A stretch of DNA of 9,019 bases from Flavobacteriales bacterium (GTDB lineage Bacteria; Bacteroidota; Bacteroidia; Flavobacteriales; UA16). Shown here piece by piece: positions 1 through 5,403 of the stretch; the stretch's first letter is position 1; each line of letters begins with the position of its first letter. Made by a program: the position numbers and the translations under genes. A model generated the notes under the pieces. It was not told where the DNA came from, searched no databases, and was given only the letters and a program-made list of their open reading frames with translations. The stretch spans positions 1-9,019 of the forward strand of contig JAURKF010000290.1 of NCBI GenBank assembly GCA_030831885.1, written 5' to 3'.

Positions 1-271
1 GGGCTGTTCCCAACGCCTTGTCTTGATAATGAATGGTTCCCTTTGCGCCCAGTGCTTCTGCTACTTCAATAAGGTGGCGCTCTACATCTTCACCAAAACG
101 ACCGACTACGTATGCAATCTCCGTGACCTTTTGATCGCTGATAGCAACAATGTCTTCCACCAGGCGCTGCACAATGGGTTTACCGGCAATAGGTAACAAA
201 GGCTTCGCAGTGGTGAGGGTATGCGGGCGTAAGCGTTTGCCCATGCCCGCCATCGGCACGATAATCTTCAT
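1..271 (-). CDS. Sugar-phosphate nucleotidyltransferase, N-terminal 90 residues (partial)
   Basis: The gene starts at ATG 269-271 and runs off the left edge of the window, so only 90 complete codons are visible. The protein opens with MKIIVPMAGMGKRLRPHT, the nucleotide-binding loop of the NTP_transferase family (G-x-G-x-R-L-x-P, residues 9-16), followed by KPLLPIAGKPI at residues 23-33, the second family signature. Enzymes of this family join an NTP to a sugar 1-phosphate to give an NDP-sugar plus pyrophosphate in the cytoplasm, usually for cell-surface polysaccharide. The position after the second loop glycine is Lys12, where Thr or Ser is commoner. The substrate (dTTP or UTP, glucose or another sugar) cannot be told from this fragment, so no symbol is given. 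This start is preferred because a -7 promoter box ends four bases upstream and no longer in-frame reading is needed. The family call is firm; the specificity is open. Confidence 0.9.
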   Translation of the reverse strand, partial: MKIIVPMAGMGKRLRPHTLTTAKPLLPIAGKPIVQRLVEDIVAISDQKVTEIAYVVGRFGEDVERHLIEVAEALGAKGTIHYQDKALGTA

Positions 272-275
272 AGAG

Positions 276-283
276 CGAAATTA
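276..283 (-). promoter_or_regulatory. Predicted -7 box of the nucleotidyltransferase gene (leaderless)
   Basis: The minus strand reads TAATTTCG, seven of eight positions (two of them free) in agreement with the Bacteroidota -7 consensus TAnnTTTG. It is separated from the ATG by only CTCT. Because the box is centred near -7, transcription would start at or within a base or two of the ATG. I see no clear TTTG-like -33 element at the usual distance. Confidence 0.45.
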
Positions 284-470
284 AGCGACAATCTAAACGC
301 ACAGCGTTGCAGTTAGTCAGTTGTCCACAACAAGTTATCAGTACAAAACACACCAAAAAAGAACCGGTCACCGCATAAAAACCGCCTCGATTCAGAAAAT
401 TACACCCCACGGATTTCAGCCGAATCGCATGGTTTGATTAGATTATGTTGTGGCGCGATGGAAAACCGGG

Positions 471-1523
471 TTAAAAAACAAAATTGAATGATGCATTAAA
501 TGCGAGACCACGCACGTTACGCGTCTCTTTAAATGGCACCACATAATTCATTTTAGTATCCACAAGAATATACTTATTCTTAAATAGCTCGAGACCTATA
601 GAAGGCGCTATGTAGCCCGAGAATTTATTCTTAAGATCATTACTCAATATCATTCCCCCGAAGGTATAACCGGTATATAGGTTTAAAAACTTTCGATTTC
701 CTCGACCTAGATGTTTGCTGTAAAAATCCTGTCCGAATCCAAATGAGAAAAACTCAGTATAGGCAGAGGATATTGAAGCAAGAGAGTCAACCGCTGAGTC
801 GCTGTTGGATGTTGACTTATATGCACCTAAAGTGGCAAAGCTTTTTCCCCTTGTAAAGACATATTTCAGAAAAACACCTTGATAAACCGGAGATGTAACT
901 GTATCCTTCGGTTGTTCGACACGGTAATATGAATACTCCACTCCCGGCATATTCACGAAAGTCAAGCTGCTCGACTGCGGCGTGTAAGTTTCGTCGTCTA
1001 TCTCCAACTCAACAGCATAATAAAATTCAGATGCGGTTAGTTGTGCTATTTCACGTTGCGTCTGTCTGATGCCGGACTCCGTATCCTGAGCGCCCTGCCA
1101 CATGGAGGTATACTGCTCGGATTCGAGGCTCATTTTGTTCAATGCAGCACGTTGCTGGAGCAATTGTTCTTGCTGAAATTGCAAGCTGGAATTGAGCTCA
1201 TTCACGCGGTCTGTGTTGTCCAGCCGTGTAAGGTTATCGGAAACCACGAATCCACAACCCAGGAGTATTTTCCGATAGTTCAGATATTGTGATTCGCTCA
1301 AATTACATTTCACCGTGAACACATTTTGACTCAGTGATTGCTGTTCGACTCTCACTCCTTCATTCACCAAAAACTCGCTTACCTTGGCAATGGAGCCCTG
1401 AAAATCTGAGCTTCTAAGATTTTGTATGGCTTCAACTACGACATACGATTTTGTTTGAGCATGAAAAAGCTCAGTTGAAAGTAAGCAACACAGCAACGCT
1501 GCACTTCGAAGTAATCTCATCAT
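471..1523 (-). CDS. Exported protein: DUF4349-like N-terminal half, probable outer-membrane beta-barrel C-terminal half
   Basis: This is a 350-residue protein with a signal peptide (residues 1-22, hydrophobic core AALLCCLLS, likely cut near FHA|Q). Residues about 27-100 alternate strands and helices (VFTVKCNLSESQYLNYRKIL, then LGCGFVVSDNL). Residues about 103-167 form a Gln/Glu/Leu-rich coiled coil ending in GIRQTQREIAQL. This order, a strand-rich segment, a line on one trait being distinct from the next, then a coiled coil with a paired-helix end, resembles the DUF4349 family; that match is from memory of the family pattern. Residues about 185-350 show alternating hydrophobic/polar strands with many Tyr, Phe and Gly, and the chain ends in Phe (NASFNFVF), as outer-membrane barrels do. 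DUF4349 proteins normally end in a transmembrane helix; none is seen here. The start has two adjacent ATG codons (1518-1523). It lies 89 bases after the lipoprotein gene, on the same strand, so co-transcription is possible. The function is unknown. Confidence 0.75.
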   Translation of the reverse strand: MMRLLRSAALLCCLLSTELFHAQTKSYVVVEAIQNLRSSDFQGSIAKVSEFLVNEGVRVEQQSLSQNVFTVKCNLSESQYLNYRKILLGCGFVVSDNLTRLDNTDRVNELNSSLQFQQEQLLQQRAALNKMSLESEQYTSMWQGAQDTESGIRQTQREIAQLTASEFYYAVELEIDDETYTPQSSSLTFVNMPGVEYSYYRVEQPKDTVTSPVYQGVFLKYVFTRGKSFATLGAYKSTSNSDSAVDSLASISSAYTEFFSFGFGQDFYSKHLGRGNRKFLNLYTGYTFGGMILSNDLKNKFSGYIAPSIGLELFKNKYILVDTKMNYVVPFKETRNVRGLAFNASFNFVF

Positions 1524-1612
1524 TTCCGTTTAATGTTTAATCTGATTTATCAGCGGCATAGTGCTCGGTAGATCAACAATCTTCCTGAACACAGACAAGC
1601 AGCTGAAAAGAA

Positions 1613-2086
1613 TCAATAATCAATGGGAGTCAAATCCTGCATCAAAATCCAGCCGCTTGTTGTTCTTCCATTGGCCTCATTGGTAAAATCGGTATATACG
1701 TAGTTGGCTTTGATTTTACCAACGAAAAATTGATCTCCGGGAATGAGGAAGGCCTTAACTTGTGTTCCTGCATCCGGACTCTTGTGGAAATAGGTCTTGT
1801 TCACTACTACTACTCGCTGATATTCACGAAAAACAGTGTTGCGGACAGCTTCATTCACCACTTGAGCGCGCTTTTGCTGTTCTAATTTCTCCTGCTCCAT
1901 TTTCAGTTTTTCCTGTTCCATCTTCAGCTTCTCCTTTTCCAATTCCAGTTTTTGAGCATTACCGGCTAATTCGATTGAATCCAGTTTTGCCTTTAGATCG
2001 CCTTCATTTTTCTCATTCTTGGATGAATCGAATGAACAGGAGGCCAAGAAACCAACAAACAATGTAAATAAGAGTGTGCTTTTCAT
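1613..2086 (-). CDS. Small lipoprotein with coiled coil and SH3-like domain
   Basis: The 157-residue product starts MKSTLLFTLFVGFLASC: a short signal sequence ending in the lipobox L14-A15-S16-C17, so Cys17 should be lipidated and the protein anchored in the inner or outer membrane, facing the periplasm. After an acidic/charged linker, residues about 40-75 are a heptad coiled coil built from near-identical repeats of KLKMEQE. Residues about 88-157 are strand-rich (VVVVNKTYFHKSPDAGTQVK, GDQFFVGKIK, TTSGWILMQDLTPI), with the short spaced strands and the final 'GWI...L' pattern of bacterial SH3 domains, which often bind peptidoglycan or serve as protein contacts. I do not recognise a named family. 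It lies just after the tsf terminator and upstream of the DUF4349-like gene in the same direction. A role at the cell envelope is inference; secretion and lipidation are well supported. Confidence 0.8.
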   Translation of the reverse strand: MKSTLLFTLFVGFLASCSFDSSKNEKNEGDLKAKLDSIELAGNAQKLELEKEKLKMEQEKLKMEQEKLEQQKRAQVVNEAVRNTVFREYQRVVVVNKTYFHKSPDAGTQVKAFLIPGDQFFVGKIKANYVYTDFTNEANGRTTSGWILMQDLTPIDY

Positions 2087-2113
2087 ACAATTTCGAATAA
2101 TCTGTATAATTAG

Positions 2114-2142
2114 AAAAAAAGGGGGCTATAAGACGCCCCCTT
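2114..2142 (-). terminator. Intrinsic terminator of the rplM-rpsI-rpsB-tsf run
   Basis: On the minus strand the arms AAGGGGGC and GCCCCCTT (2119-2126 and 2135-2142) form an 8-bp stem around an 8-base loop, followed by seven T (2114-2120). It lies 24 bases past the tsf stop codon and 28 bases before the lipoprotein start, so it separates the translation operon from the genes beyond. Confidence 0.9.
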
Positions 2143-2166
2143 CATCATTCATTTTTCCTAAAATAA

Positions 2167-2994
2167 TTACGCCAATGCGCAACGCTTGAATTCAGTCACA
2201 GTCAAATCCTTGTCTGCAGTCTTCAAATACTGAGACACTGAAAGCTTGCTGTCCTTGATGAACTCCTGGTTCAGCAAAGTGCTTTCCTTGAAGAACTTGT
2301 TCAAGCGACCCATGGCAATCTTCTCGGCCATTTCAGCAGGTTTGCCTTCGTTAATGGCCTGCTCTTTACCGATTTCAATTTCCTTCTGCTTCACATCTTC
2401 GGGAACTGAGCTTTCGTCAACGCTCACCGGGGCCATAGCAGCTACCTGCATAGCTACATCCTTCGCCATATCGTCTGATGTTGACTTGTTGAAACCAACA
2501 ACAGCAGCGAGTTTATTACCCGGGTGATTGTAGGCATAAACCTGCTCAGCACTTACTACACTGTAGTGTGAAAGCTCAATCTTCTCCCCAATCTTGCCGA
2601 TTTCCTCCACGATTTTATCGCCGATGGTCAAGTCAGTACCCGTGTAGTTCAGCGCTTTCAAATCATCAATGGATGATGGTTTGTTGGCAATCGCTGTTTC
2701 CAAGATGTTGCTGGCTACAGCAACGAAATCAGCGTTCTTTGCAACGAAATCAGTTTCGCAGTTCAGAGCGATCATCACGCCTGTTTTACCACCATCGGTA
2801 AGCTTGGCTAGGATAACACCTTCAGTTGCGTCGCGGTCGCCGCGGTTGGCGGCTACTTTTTGACCCTTCTTGCGAAGCTCGTCAATGGCAGCATCGAAAT
2901 CACCATTGGCTTCCGTGAGGGCTTTTTTGCAGTCCATCATTCCCGCACCTGTAATCTGGCGGAGTTTGTTTACGTCTGCAGCTGTAATACTCAT
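2167..2994 (-). CDS. tsf: Translation elongation factor Ts
   Basis: EF-Ts releases GDP from EF-Tu in the cytoplasm so that EF-Tu can be reloaded with GTP. The 275-residue product begins MSITAADVNKLRQITGAGMM, the N-terminal UBA-like domain that contacts EF-Tu, and carries the family signature TDFVAKN at residues 81-87, in the core that enters EF-Tu. The length is close to the usual 280 or so. An in-frame ATG nine codons upstream (3019-3021) exists, but homologues in general start at MSITAADV and the extra residues (MSNQSKNKI) look like translated A-rich leader, so 2994 is chosen. There is no clear Shine-Dalgarno sequence, only an A/T-rich leader, as is usual in Bacteroidota. It follows rpsB after 99 bases, the near-universal rpsB-tsf order, and is the last gene before a strong terminator. 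Confidence 0.97.
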   Translation of the reverse strand: MSITAADVNKLRQITGAGMMDCKKALTEANGDFDAAIDELRKKGQKVAANRGDRDATEGVILAKLTDGGKTGVMIALNCETDFVAKNADFVAVASNILETAIANKPSSIDDLKALNYTGTDLTIGDKIVEEIGKIGEKIELSHYSVVSAEQVYAYNHPGNKLAAVVGFNKSTSDDMAKDVAMQVAAMAPVSVDESSVPEDVKQKEIEIGKEQAINEGKPAEMAEKIAMGRLNKFFKESTLLNQEFIKDSKLSVSQYLKTADKDLTVTEFKRCALA

Positions 2995-3032
2995 GATTTT
3001 ATTTTTTGATTGGTTTGACAAATGTGTTTTTA

Positions 3033-3056
3033 CTGTTTGACTATAGAATCAAACAG
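3033..3056 (-). promoter_or_regulatory. Perfect hairpin in the rpsB-tsf spacer
   Basis: The transcript of the 99-base rpsB-tsf spacer contains CTGTTTGA and TCAAACAG, a perfect 8-bp stem around an 8-base loop (3041-3048). It is A/U-rich and followed by TAAAAACA rather than a run of T, so it is a poor terminator. It may be an attenuator, an mRNA processing site or a stability element that sets the ratio of S2 to EF-Ts. That role is inference. Confidence 0.5.
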
Positions 3057-3093
3057 CGATGAACTTCATGTTAAGGATACTCGGAAAACGATA

Positions 3094-3843
3094 TTACGCT
3101 TCAGCCTTCGACTTCTTAGCCTTGGCATCTTCGTTACCCTCTTTATCCTTATCAGCCTTGCGCTCGGACAGACCTTCAGCAATGCCTTCAATCACTACAT
3201 CGAGGATTTTAGCGATGCTCTTAGTCGCGTCGTCGTTGGAAGGAATTGCGAAGTCCACCTTGCGCGGATCACTGTTGGTATCGACCATAGCGAACACCGG
3301 AATACCAAGGCGTTTTGCCTCAGCAACTGCAATGTGTTCTTTCATGATGTCCACCACAAACACCGCAGCCGGAACACGATTCATATCGGCAATTGAGCCC
3401 AGCGTCTTCATCATCTTCTGAAGAGTACGGGTCAACTGCAAACGCTCGCGCTTGCTGAGTGTAGCAGCGGTTCCATCCTGCTCCATCTTCTCGATAGAAG
3501 ACATTTTGCGCACCGCCTTGCGGATGGTCACGAAGTTGGTGAGCATACCACCGGGCCAGCGCTCTGTAACGAACGGCATACCGATAGCGCTTACCTTCTC
3601 GGCAACGATATCTTTTGCTTGTTTCTTAGTAGCAACGAAGAGAATCTTCTTGCCTGACTTTGCGATTTGCTTGAGAGCAGAAGAAGCTTCTTCAAGCTTC
3701 ACTGCAGTCTTGTTCAAATCGATGATATGGATTCCTTTCTTCTCGCCGAAGATGTAAGGAGCCATGTTGGGATTCCACTTGCGGCTGAGGTGTCCGAAAT
3801 GCACACCTGCATCCAGCAATTCGTCAAATGTAACTTTTGCCAT
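3094..3843 (-). CDS. rpsB: 30S ribosomal protein S2
   Basis: S2 is a late-assembling protein of the small subunit, at the junction of head and body near S1 and the mRNA exit. The 249-residue product opens MAKVTFDELLDAGVHFGHLS and continues RKWNPNMAPYIFGEKKGIHI, the classic S2 N-terminal signature, and later has FVTERWPGGMLTNF and the GIPVFAMVDTNSDP segment near the C-terminal third. The length compares with about 240 in other bacteria; the excess is a highly charged Lys/Glu/Ala tail (from about residue 222). The start is fixed by homology. There is no clear Shine-Dalgarno sequence; the leader just upstream is TTCTTTAATAA. It lies between rpsI, 266 bases upstream, and tsf, 99 bases downstream. 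Confidence 0.97.
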   Translation of the reverse strand: MAKVTFDELLDAGVHFGHLSRKWNPNMAPYIFGEKKGIHIIDLNKTAVKLEEASSALKQIAKSGKKILFVATKKQAKDIVAEKVSAIGMPFVTERWPGGMLTNFVTIRKAVRKMSSIEKMEQDGTAATLSKRERLQLTRTLQKMMKTLGSIADMNRVPAAVFVVDIMKEHIAVAEAKRLGIPVFAMVDTNSDPRKVDFAIPSNDDATKSIAKILDVVIEGIAEGLSERKADKDKEGNEDAKAKKSKAEA

Positions 3844-3996
3844 TTATTAAAGAATAATACTTGTTTACGTTCTCTTAAACCAATGACATTGGTAGCCTGA
3901 TGATTCTTTCGAACCGCACTTCGTCTCCTCGGTGCGCGGGCCAACGACCCCTCAGTAGTCCAATGCATTTGGATGCTAAACAAGCCTTCCATTTCC

Positions 3997-4010
3997 TTTG
4001 CCCTCTGCCC
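3997..4010 (-). repeat. Two GGGCARA heptads in the rpsI-rpsB spacer
   Basis: The minus strand reads GGGCAGA GGGCAAA, two adjacent seven-base units that resemble the GGGCAAA/GGGCTAA units at 8223-8243. Only two units are present, so taken alone this would be weak. Confidence 0.4.
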
Positions 4011-4108
4011 TCGGCTTCGCTCGGGCAGCACATAGTGCAGAAGGAGTTTCTCCAATGTTGTTCTGACCCACTCGAAGACCGATAGCACGGTAATCGAGCG
4101 AAGCCGAG
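4010..4108. repeat. 14-base perfect inverted repeat, 71 bases apart
   Basis: CTCGGCTTCGCTCG at 4010-4023 and its exact reverse complement CGAGCGAAGCCGAG at 4095-4108. The outer copy ends one base from the rpsI stop codon. Words of this form (CTCGnCTnCGCTCG) are often dispersed in Bacteroidota genomes, which I state from general knowledge and cannot check here. In RNA the arms could form a long stem; the inner copy could also pair locally as CTGCCC with GGGCAG (4005-4010 and 4023-4028). Confidence 0.75.
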
Positions 4109-4109
4109 A

Positions 4110-4499
4110 TTAACGCTTAGAGAACTGGAAGCGCTTACGTGCCTTCTTCTGACCGAACTTCTTACGTTCAACCATACGAGGGTCACGGGTGGTCAATCCT
4201 TCTGTGCGCAATGAGCTTTTCCACTCCGGATTGATTTCAATCAACGCCTTGCTAATTGCCAAACGCAATGCTTCAGCTTGTCCTGTAATTCCACCGCCAT
4301 CAATGTTGGCTTTGAAATCGTACTTGCCGTCGGTTTCGGTAACCTTGAATGACTGGTGAACTTTGTACTGCAACACAAGTGTTGGGAAGTACTCTTTATA
4401 GTCCTTACCATTCACGGTAAAATTGCCTGAACCTTCGCTGAGATAAACACGAGCTACAGCGGTTTTACGGCGTCCTGAAGTATTGGTATAAGCGGCCAT
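4110..4499 (-). CDS. rpsI: 30S ribosomal protein S9
   Basis: S9 sits in the head of the small subunit, and its long C-terminal tail reaches the P-site tRNA. The 129-residue product begins MAAYTNTSGRRKTAVARVYL, the S9 N-terminal signature, carries GGGITGQAEALRLAISKALI in the middle, and ends in the basic tail FGQKKARKRFQFSKR. The final Lys-Arg, which contacts the P-site tRNA in known structures, is present. The common tail reads KRPQFSKR; here Phe replaces the Pro. The length is essentially the family's (about 130). The start lies 14 bases after the rplM stop, so the two are certainly one transcript and probably translationally close-coupled. It is followed by the repeat-rich spacer before rpsB. 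Confidence 0.97.
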   Translation of the reverse strand: MAAYTNTSGRRKTAVARVYLSEGSGNFTVNGKDYKEYFPTLVLQYKVHQSFKVTETDGKYDFKANIDGGGITGQAEALRLAISKALIEINPEWKSSLRTEGLTTRDPRMVERKKFGQKKARKRFQFSKR

Positions 4500-4513
4500 T
4501 GGCGTCTAAATTC

Positions 4514-4963
4514 TTATCGAGTAATTGTGTGAACTTTGGGTTGCTGAGCGGTTTGTCCGTGCTCTGCGCCGGCGTATACAAATAGGTTGCGGTATACAGC
4601 GCGACCCAAACGATTCTTGGGTAACATACCACGCACACCCATCTCAATCATCGCAGTTGGGTGCTTGGCCATCATTTCCTTTGGTGTAGCGAAACGCTGA
4701 CCACCAGGATAGCCTGTGTAGCGGATATATTGCTTTTCATCCCACTTGTTCCCGGTGAGAGCAACTTTCGCAGCGTTTATAACTACTACGTTGTCGCCGC
4801 AATCGGCGTGTGGAGTGAAATTCGTCTTGTGCTTACCACGGAGAACGTATGCGATTTCGCTGCATACGCGACCGAGGTTCTTTCCCTCCGCATCAATCAA
4901 CAACCACTGCTTGTTTGCAGTTTCCTTGCTGCCGGAGATGGTTTTGTAACTTAAAGTATCCAT
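4514..4963 (-). CDS. rplM: 50S ribosomal protein L13
   Basis: L13 is an early-assembly protein of the large subunit that binds 23S rRNA. The 149-residue product has the family's WLLIDAEGKNLGRVCSEIAY (residues 20-39), the segment GDNVVVINAAKVALTGNKW, then YIRYTGYPGG and the signature MGVRGMLPKNRLGRAVYRNL, followed by VYAGAEHGQTAQQPK. The length is slightly above the 142 of the E. coli protein; a short N-terminal extension (MDTLSYKTISGSKETANK) accounts for it and is common in Bacteroidota. It is the first gene of the run, with a promoter 44 bases upstream, and is followed by rpsI after 13 to 14 bases, the standard rplM-rpsI pair. Confidence 0.97.
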   Translation of the reverse strand: MDTLSYKTISGSKETANKQWLLIDAEGKNLGRVCSEIAYVLRGKHKTNFTPHADCGDNVVVINAAKVALTGNKWDEKQYIRYTGYPGGQRFATPKEMMAKHPTAMIEMGVRGMLPKNRLGRAVYRNLFVYAGAEHGQTAQQPKVHTITR

Positions 4964-5006
4964 TGCCTTTGATAACTAGCGCTTTTCTTTTCTGAAAATC
5001 GGGGTG

Positions 5007-5037
5007 CGAAAATAGCGCTCTTTTTCAATTCCGCAAG
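5007..5037 (-). promoter_or_regulatory. Promoter of the rplM-rpsI-rpsB-tsf run
   Basis: The minus strand has TATTTTCG (5007-5014), one mismatch from TAnnTTTG, followed by CACCCC. Nineteen bases upstream lies CTTG (5034-5037), a fit to the -33 element. The predicted start of transcription is near 5003, giving a leader of about 40 bases before rplM. Of the promoters proposed in this window it has the best support, because both elements are present at the expected distance. Confidence 0.65.
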
Positions 5038-5123
5038 TACTTTTCAACAAAGAGTTGAAGATTTTCCAATATCATGGTTGCCCTGAGAATATAAAAAACT
5101 AATATTCAATGATATAGACAGAA

Positions 5124-5145
5124 GGGGCGCGCTGCAACGCGCCCC
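5124..5145. other. GC-rich hairpin without a T-run
   Basis: GGGGCGCG (5124-5131) and CGCGCCCC (5138-5145) form a perfect 8-bp stem around the loop CTGCAA. No T-run follows on either strand, so I do not call a terminator. It lies in the back-to-back spacer between rplM and the kinase gene and partly overlaps the first copy of the decayed repeat. Confidence 0.6.
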
Positions 5146-5284
5146 CATCCAAAGTTTGAAAAGGGCCGATCTTGGAAGAGCAGCTGCAAGGTTGCACTGC
5201 AGCGAGTCCCCACCCGGAGTTTGGTTGGGCTCGATTTGAGAATACTGACAATGAATGGAGTTGCTGTCCGCAAGCCGGAGTATG
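5129..5284. repeat. Decayed repeat in three copies, 61-65 bases apart
   Basis: Copy A (5129-5158) and copy B (5194-5223) agree at 23 of 30 positions without gaps, and six of the seven differences are transitions. After each comes a GGGC-CGAT-TTG-like tail. A shorter copy C (5266-5284, core CCGGAGTATG) matches the end of copy B with a single-base gap. No open frame of known type covers the region. It may be a worn tandem duplication or a fragment of a dispersed element. Confidence 0.5.
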
Positions 5285-5325
5285 AATGGAAGCAGGCTAG
5301 GGAATACCAATGCCATAAAAAGACC

Positions 5326-5333
5326 TACCTTCG
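5326..5333 (+). promoter_or_regulatory. Predicted -7 box of the histidine kinase gene
   Basis: TACCTTCG is one mismatch from TAnnTTTG and is identical to the box proposed for the RNase R gene at 8449-8456. Transcription would begin near 5337, just before the heptad array, making the array essentially the whole 5' leader. I see no TTG at the -33 position, which lowers confidence. Confidence 0.4.
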
Positions 5334-5340
5334 CCCTCAC

Positions 5341-5403
5341 TAATCACTAATCACTAATCACTAATCACTAGTCACTAGTCACTAGTCATTAGTAACTAGT
5401 CCA
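5341..5403 (+). repeat. Array of nine heptads ending exactly at the kinase start codon
   Basis: The 63 bases divide without remainder into nine units: four TAATCAC, two TAGTCAC, then TAGTCAT, TAGTAAC and TAGTCCA. The last unit ends at 5403 and the ATG begins at 5404. The units grade from exact copies at the far end to more diverged ones next to the gene. Repeated TAA and TAG words make the array non-coding in the kinase frame. Related units in the opposite orientation lie just after the kinase gene. Confidence 0.92.

Larger units (their letters stand above)
3844..4109 (-). ncRNA. Non-coding rpsI-rpsB spacer with several potential stems (candidate mRNA leader)
   Basis: This 266-base spacer lies inside the ribosomal run and has no credible gene. 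On the minus strand it holds a 14-base perfect inverted repeat (4095-4108 with 4010-4023) that encloses two small hairpins, GGAG-AAA-CTCC (4043-4053) and GCAC-TAT-GTGC (4028-4038). Past these are near-palindromes CCAAATGCATTGG (3960-3972) and CCAATGTCATTGG (3880-3892), the latter 36 bases before rpsB. S2 is known to repress its own operon through a leader in some other bacteria, so an autoregulatory leader is possible. The spacer might instead be only a landing place for dispersed repeats. I cannot match it to a named RNA family. Confidence 0.4.

Noticed and set aside
180..410. Open frame of 76 codons on the minus strand overlapping the nucleotidyltransferase start
   Set aside because: It runs in a different frame over the well-supported nucleotidyltransferase N-terminus and its promoter, has Cys-rich low-quality composition, and resembles no known family.
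1542..1553. Short palindrome CTGATTTATCAG upstream of the DUF4349-like gene, as an operator
   Set aside because: Only five base pairs with a two-base centre in A/T-rich sequence; not distinguishable from chance.
3019..3021. Upstream ATG for EF-Ts
   Set aside because: It adds nine residues not seen in the family; MSITAADV at 2994 is the expected start.
3895..3925. GGTTCGAAA on the minus strand, like the T-loop of a tRNA
   Set aside because: No acceptor stem, D arm or anticodon arm can be found around it at tRNA spacing.
3714..4186. Long open frames across the rpsI-rpsB spacer on the minus strand
   Set aside because: They overlap rpsB or rpsI in other frames and translate the inverted repeat into Arg-rich nonsense. 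The spacer is better explained as non-coding.
5124..5145. Intrinsic terminator at the GC-rich hairpin
   Set aside because: No T-run on either strand, and both neighbouring genes are transcribed away from it.
5044..5340. 98-codon open frame on the minus strand in the rplM-kinase spacer
   Set aside because: It covers the decayed repeat and GC-rich hairpin, has no recognisable domain, and lies directly against the rplM promoter region.
5341..5403. Possible CRISPR array
   Set aside because: The units are seven bases, directly adjacent, with no unique spacers and no cas genes nearby.
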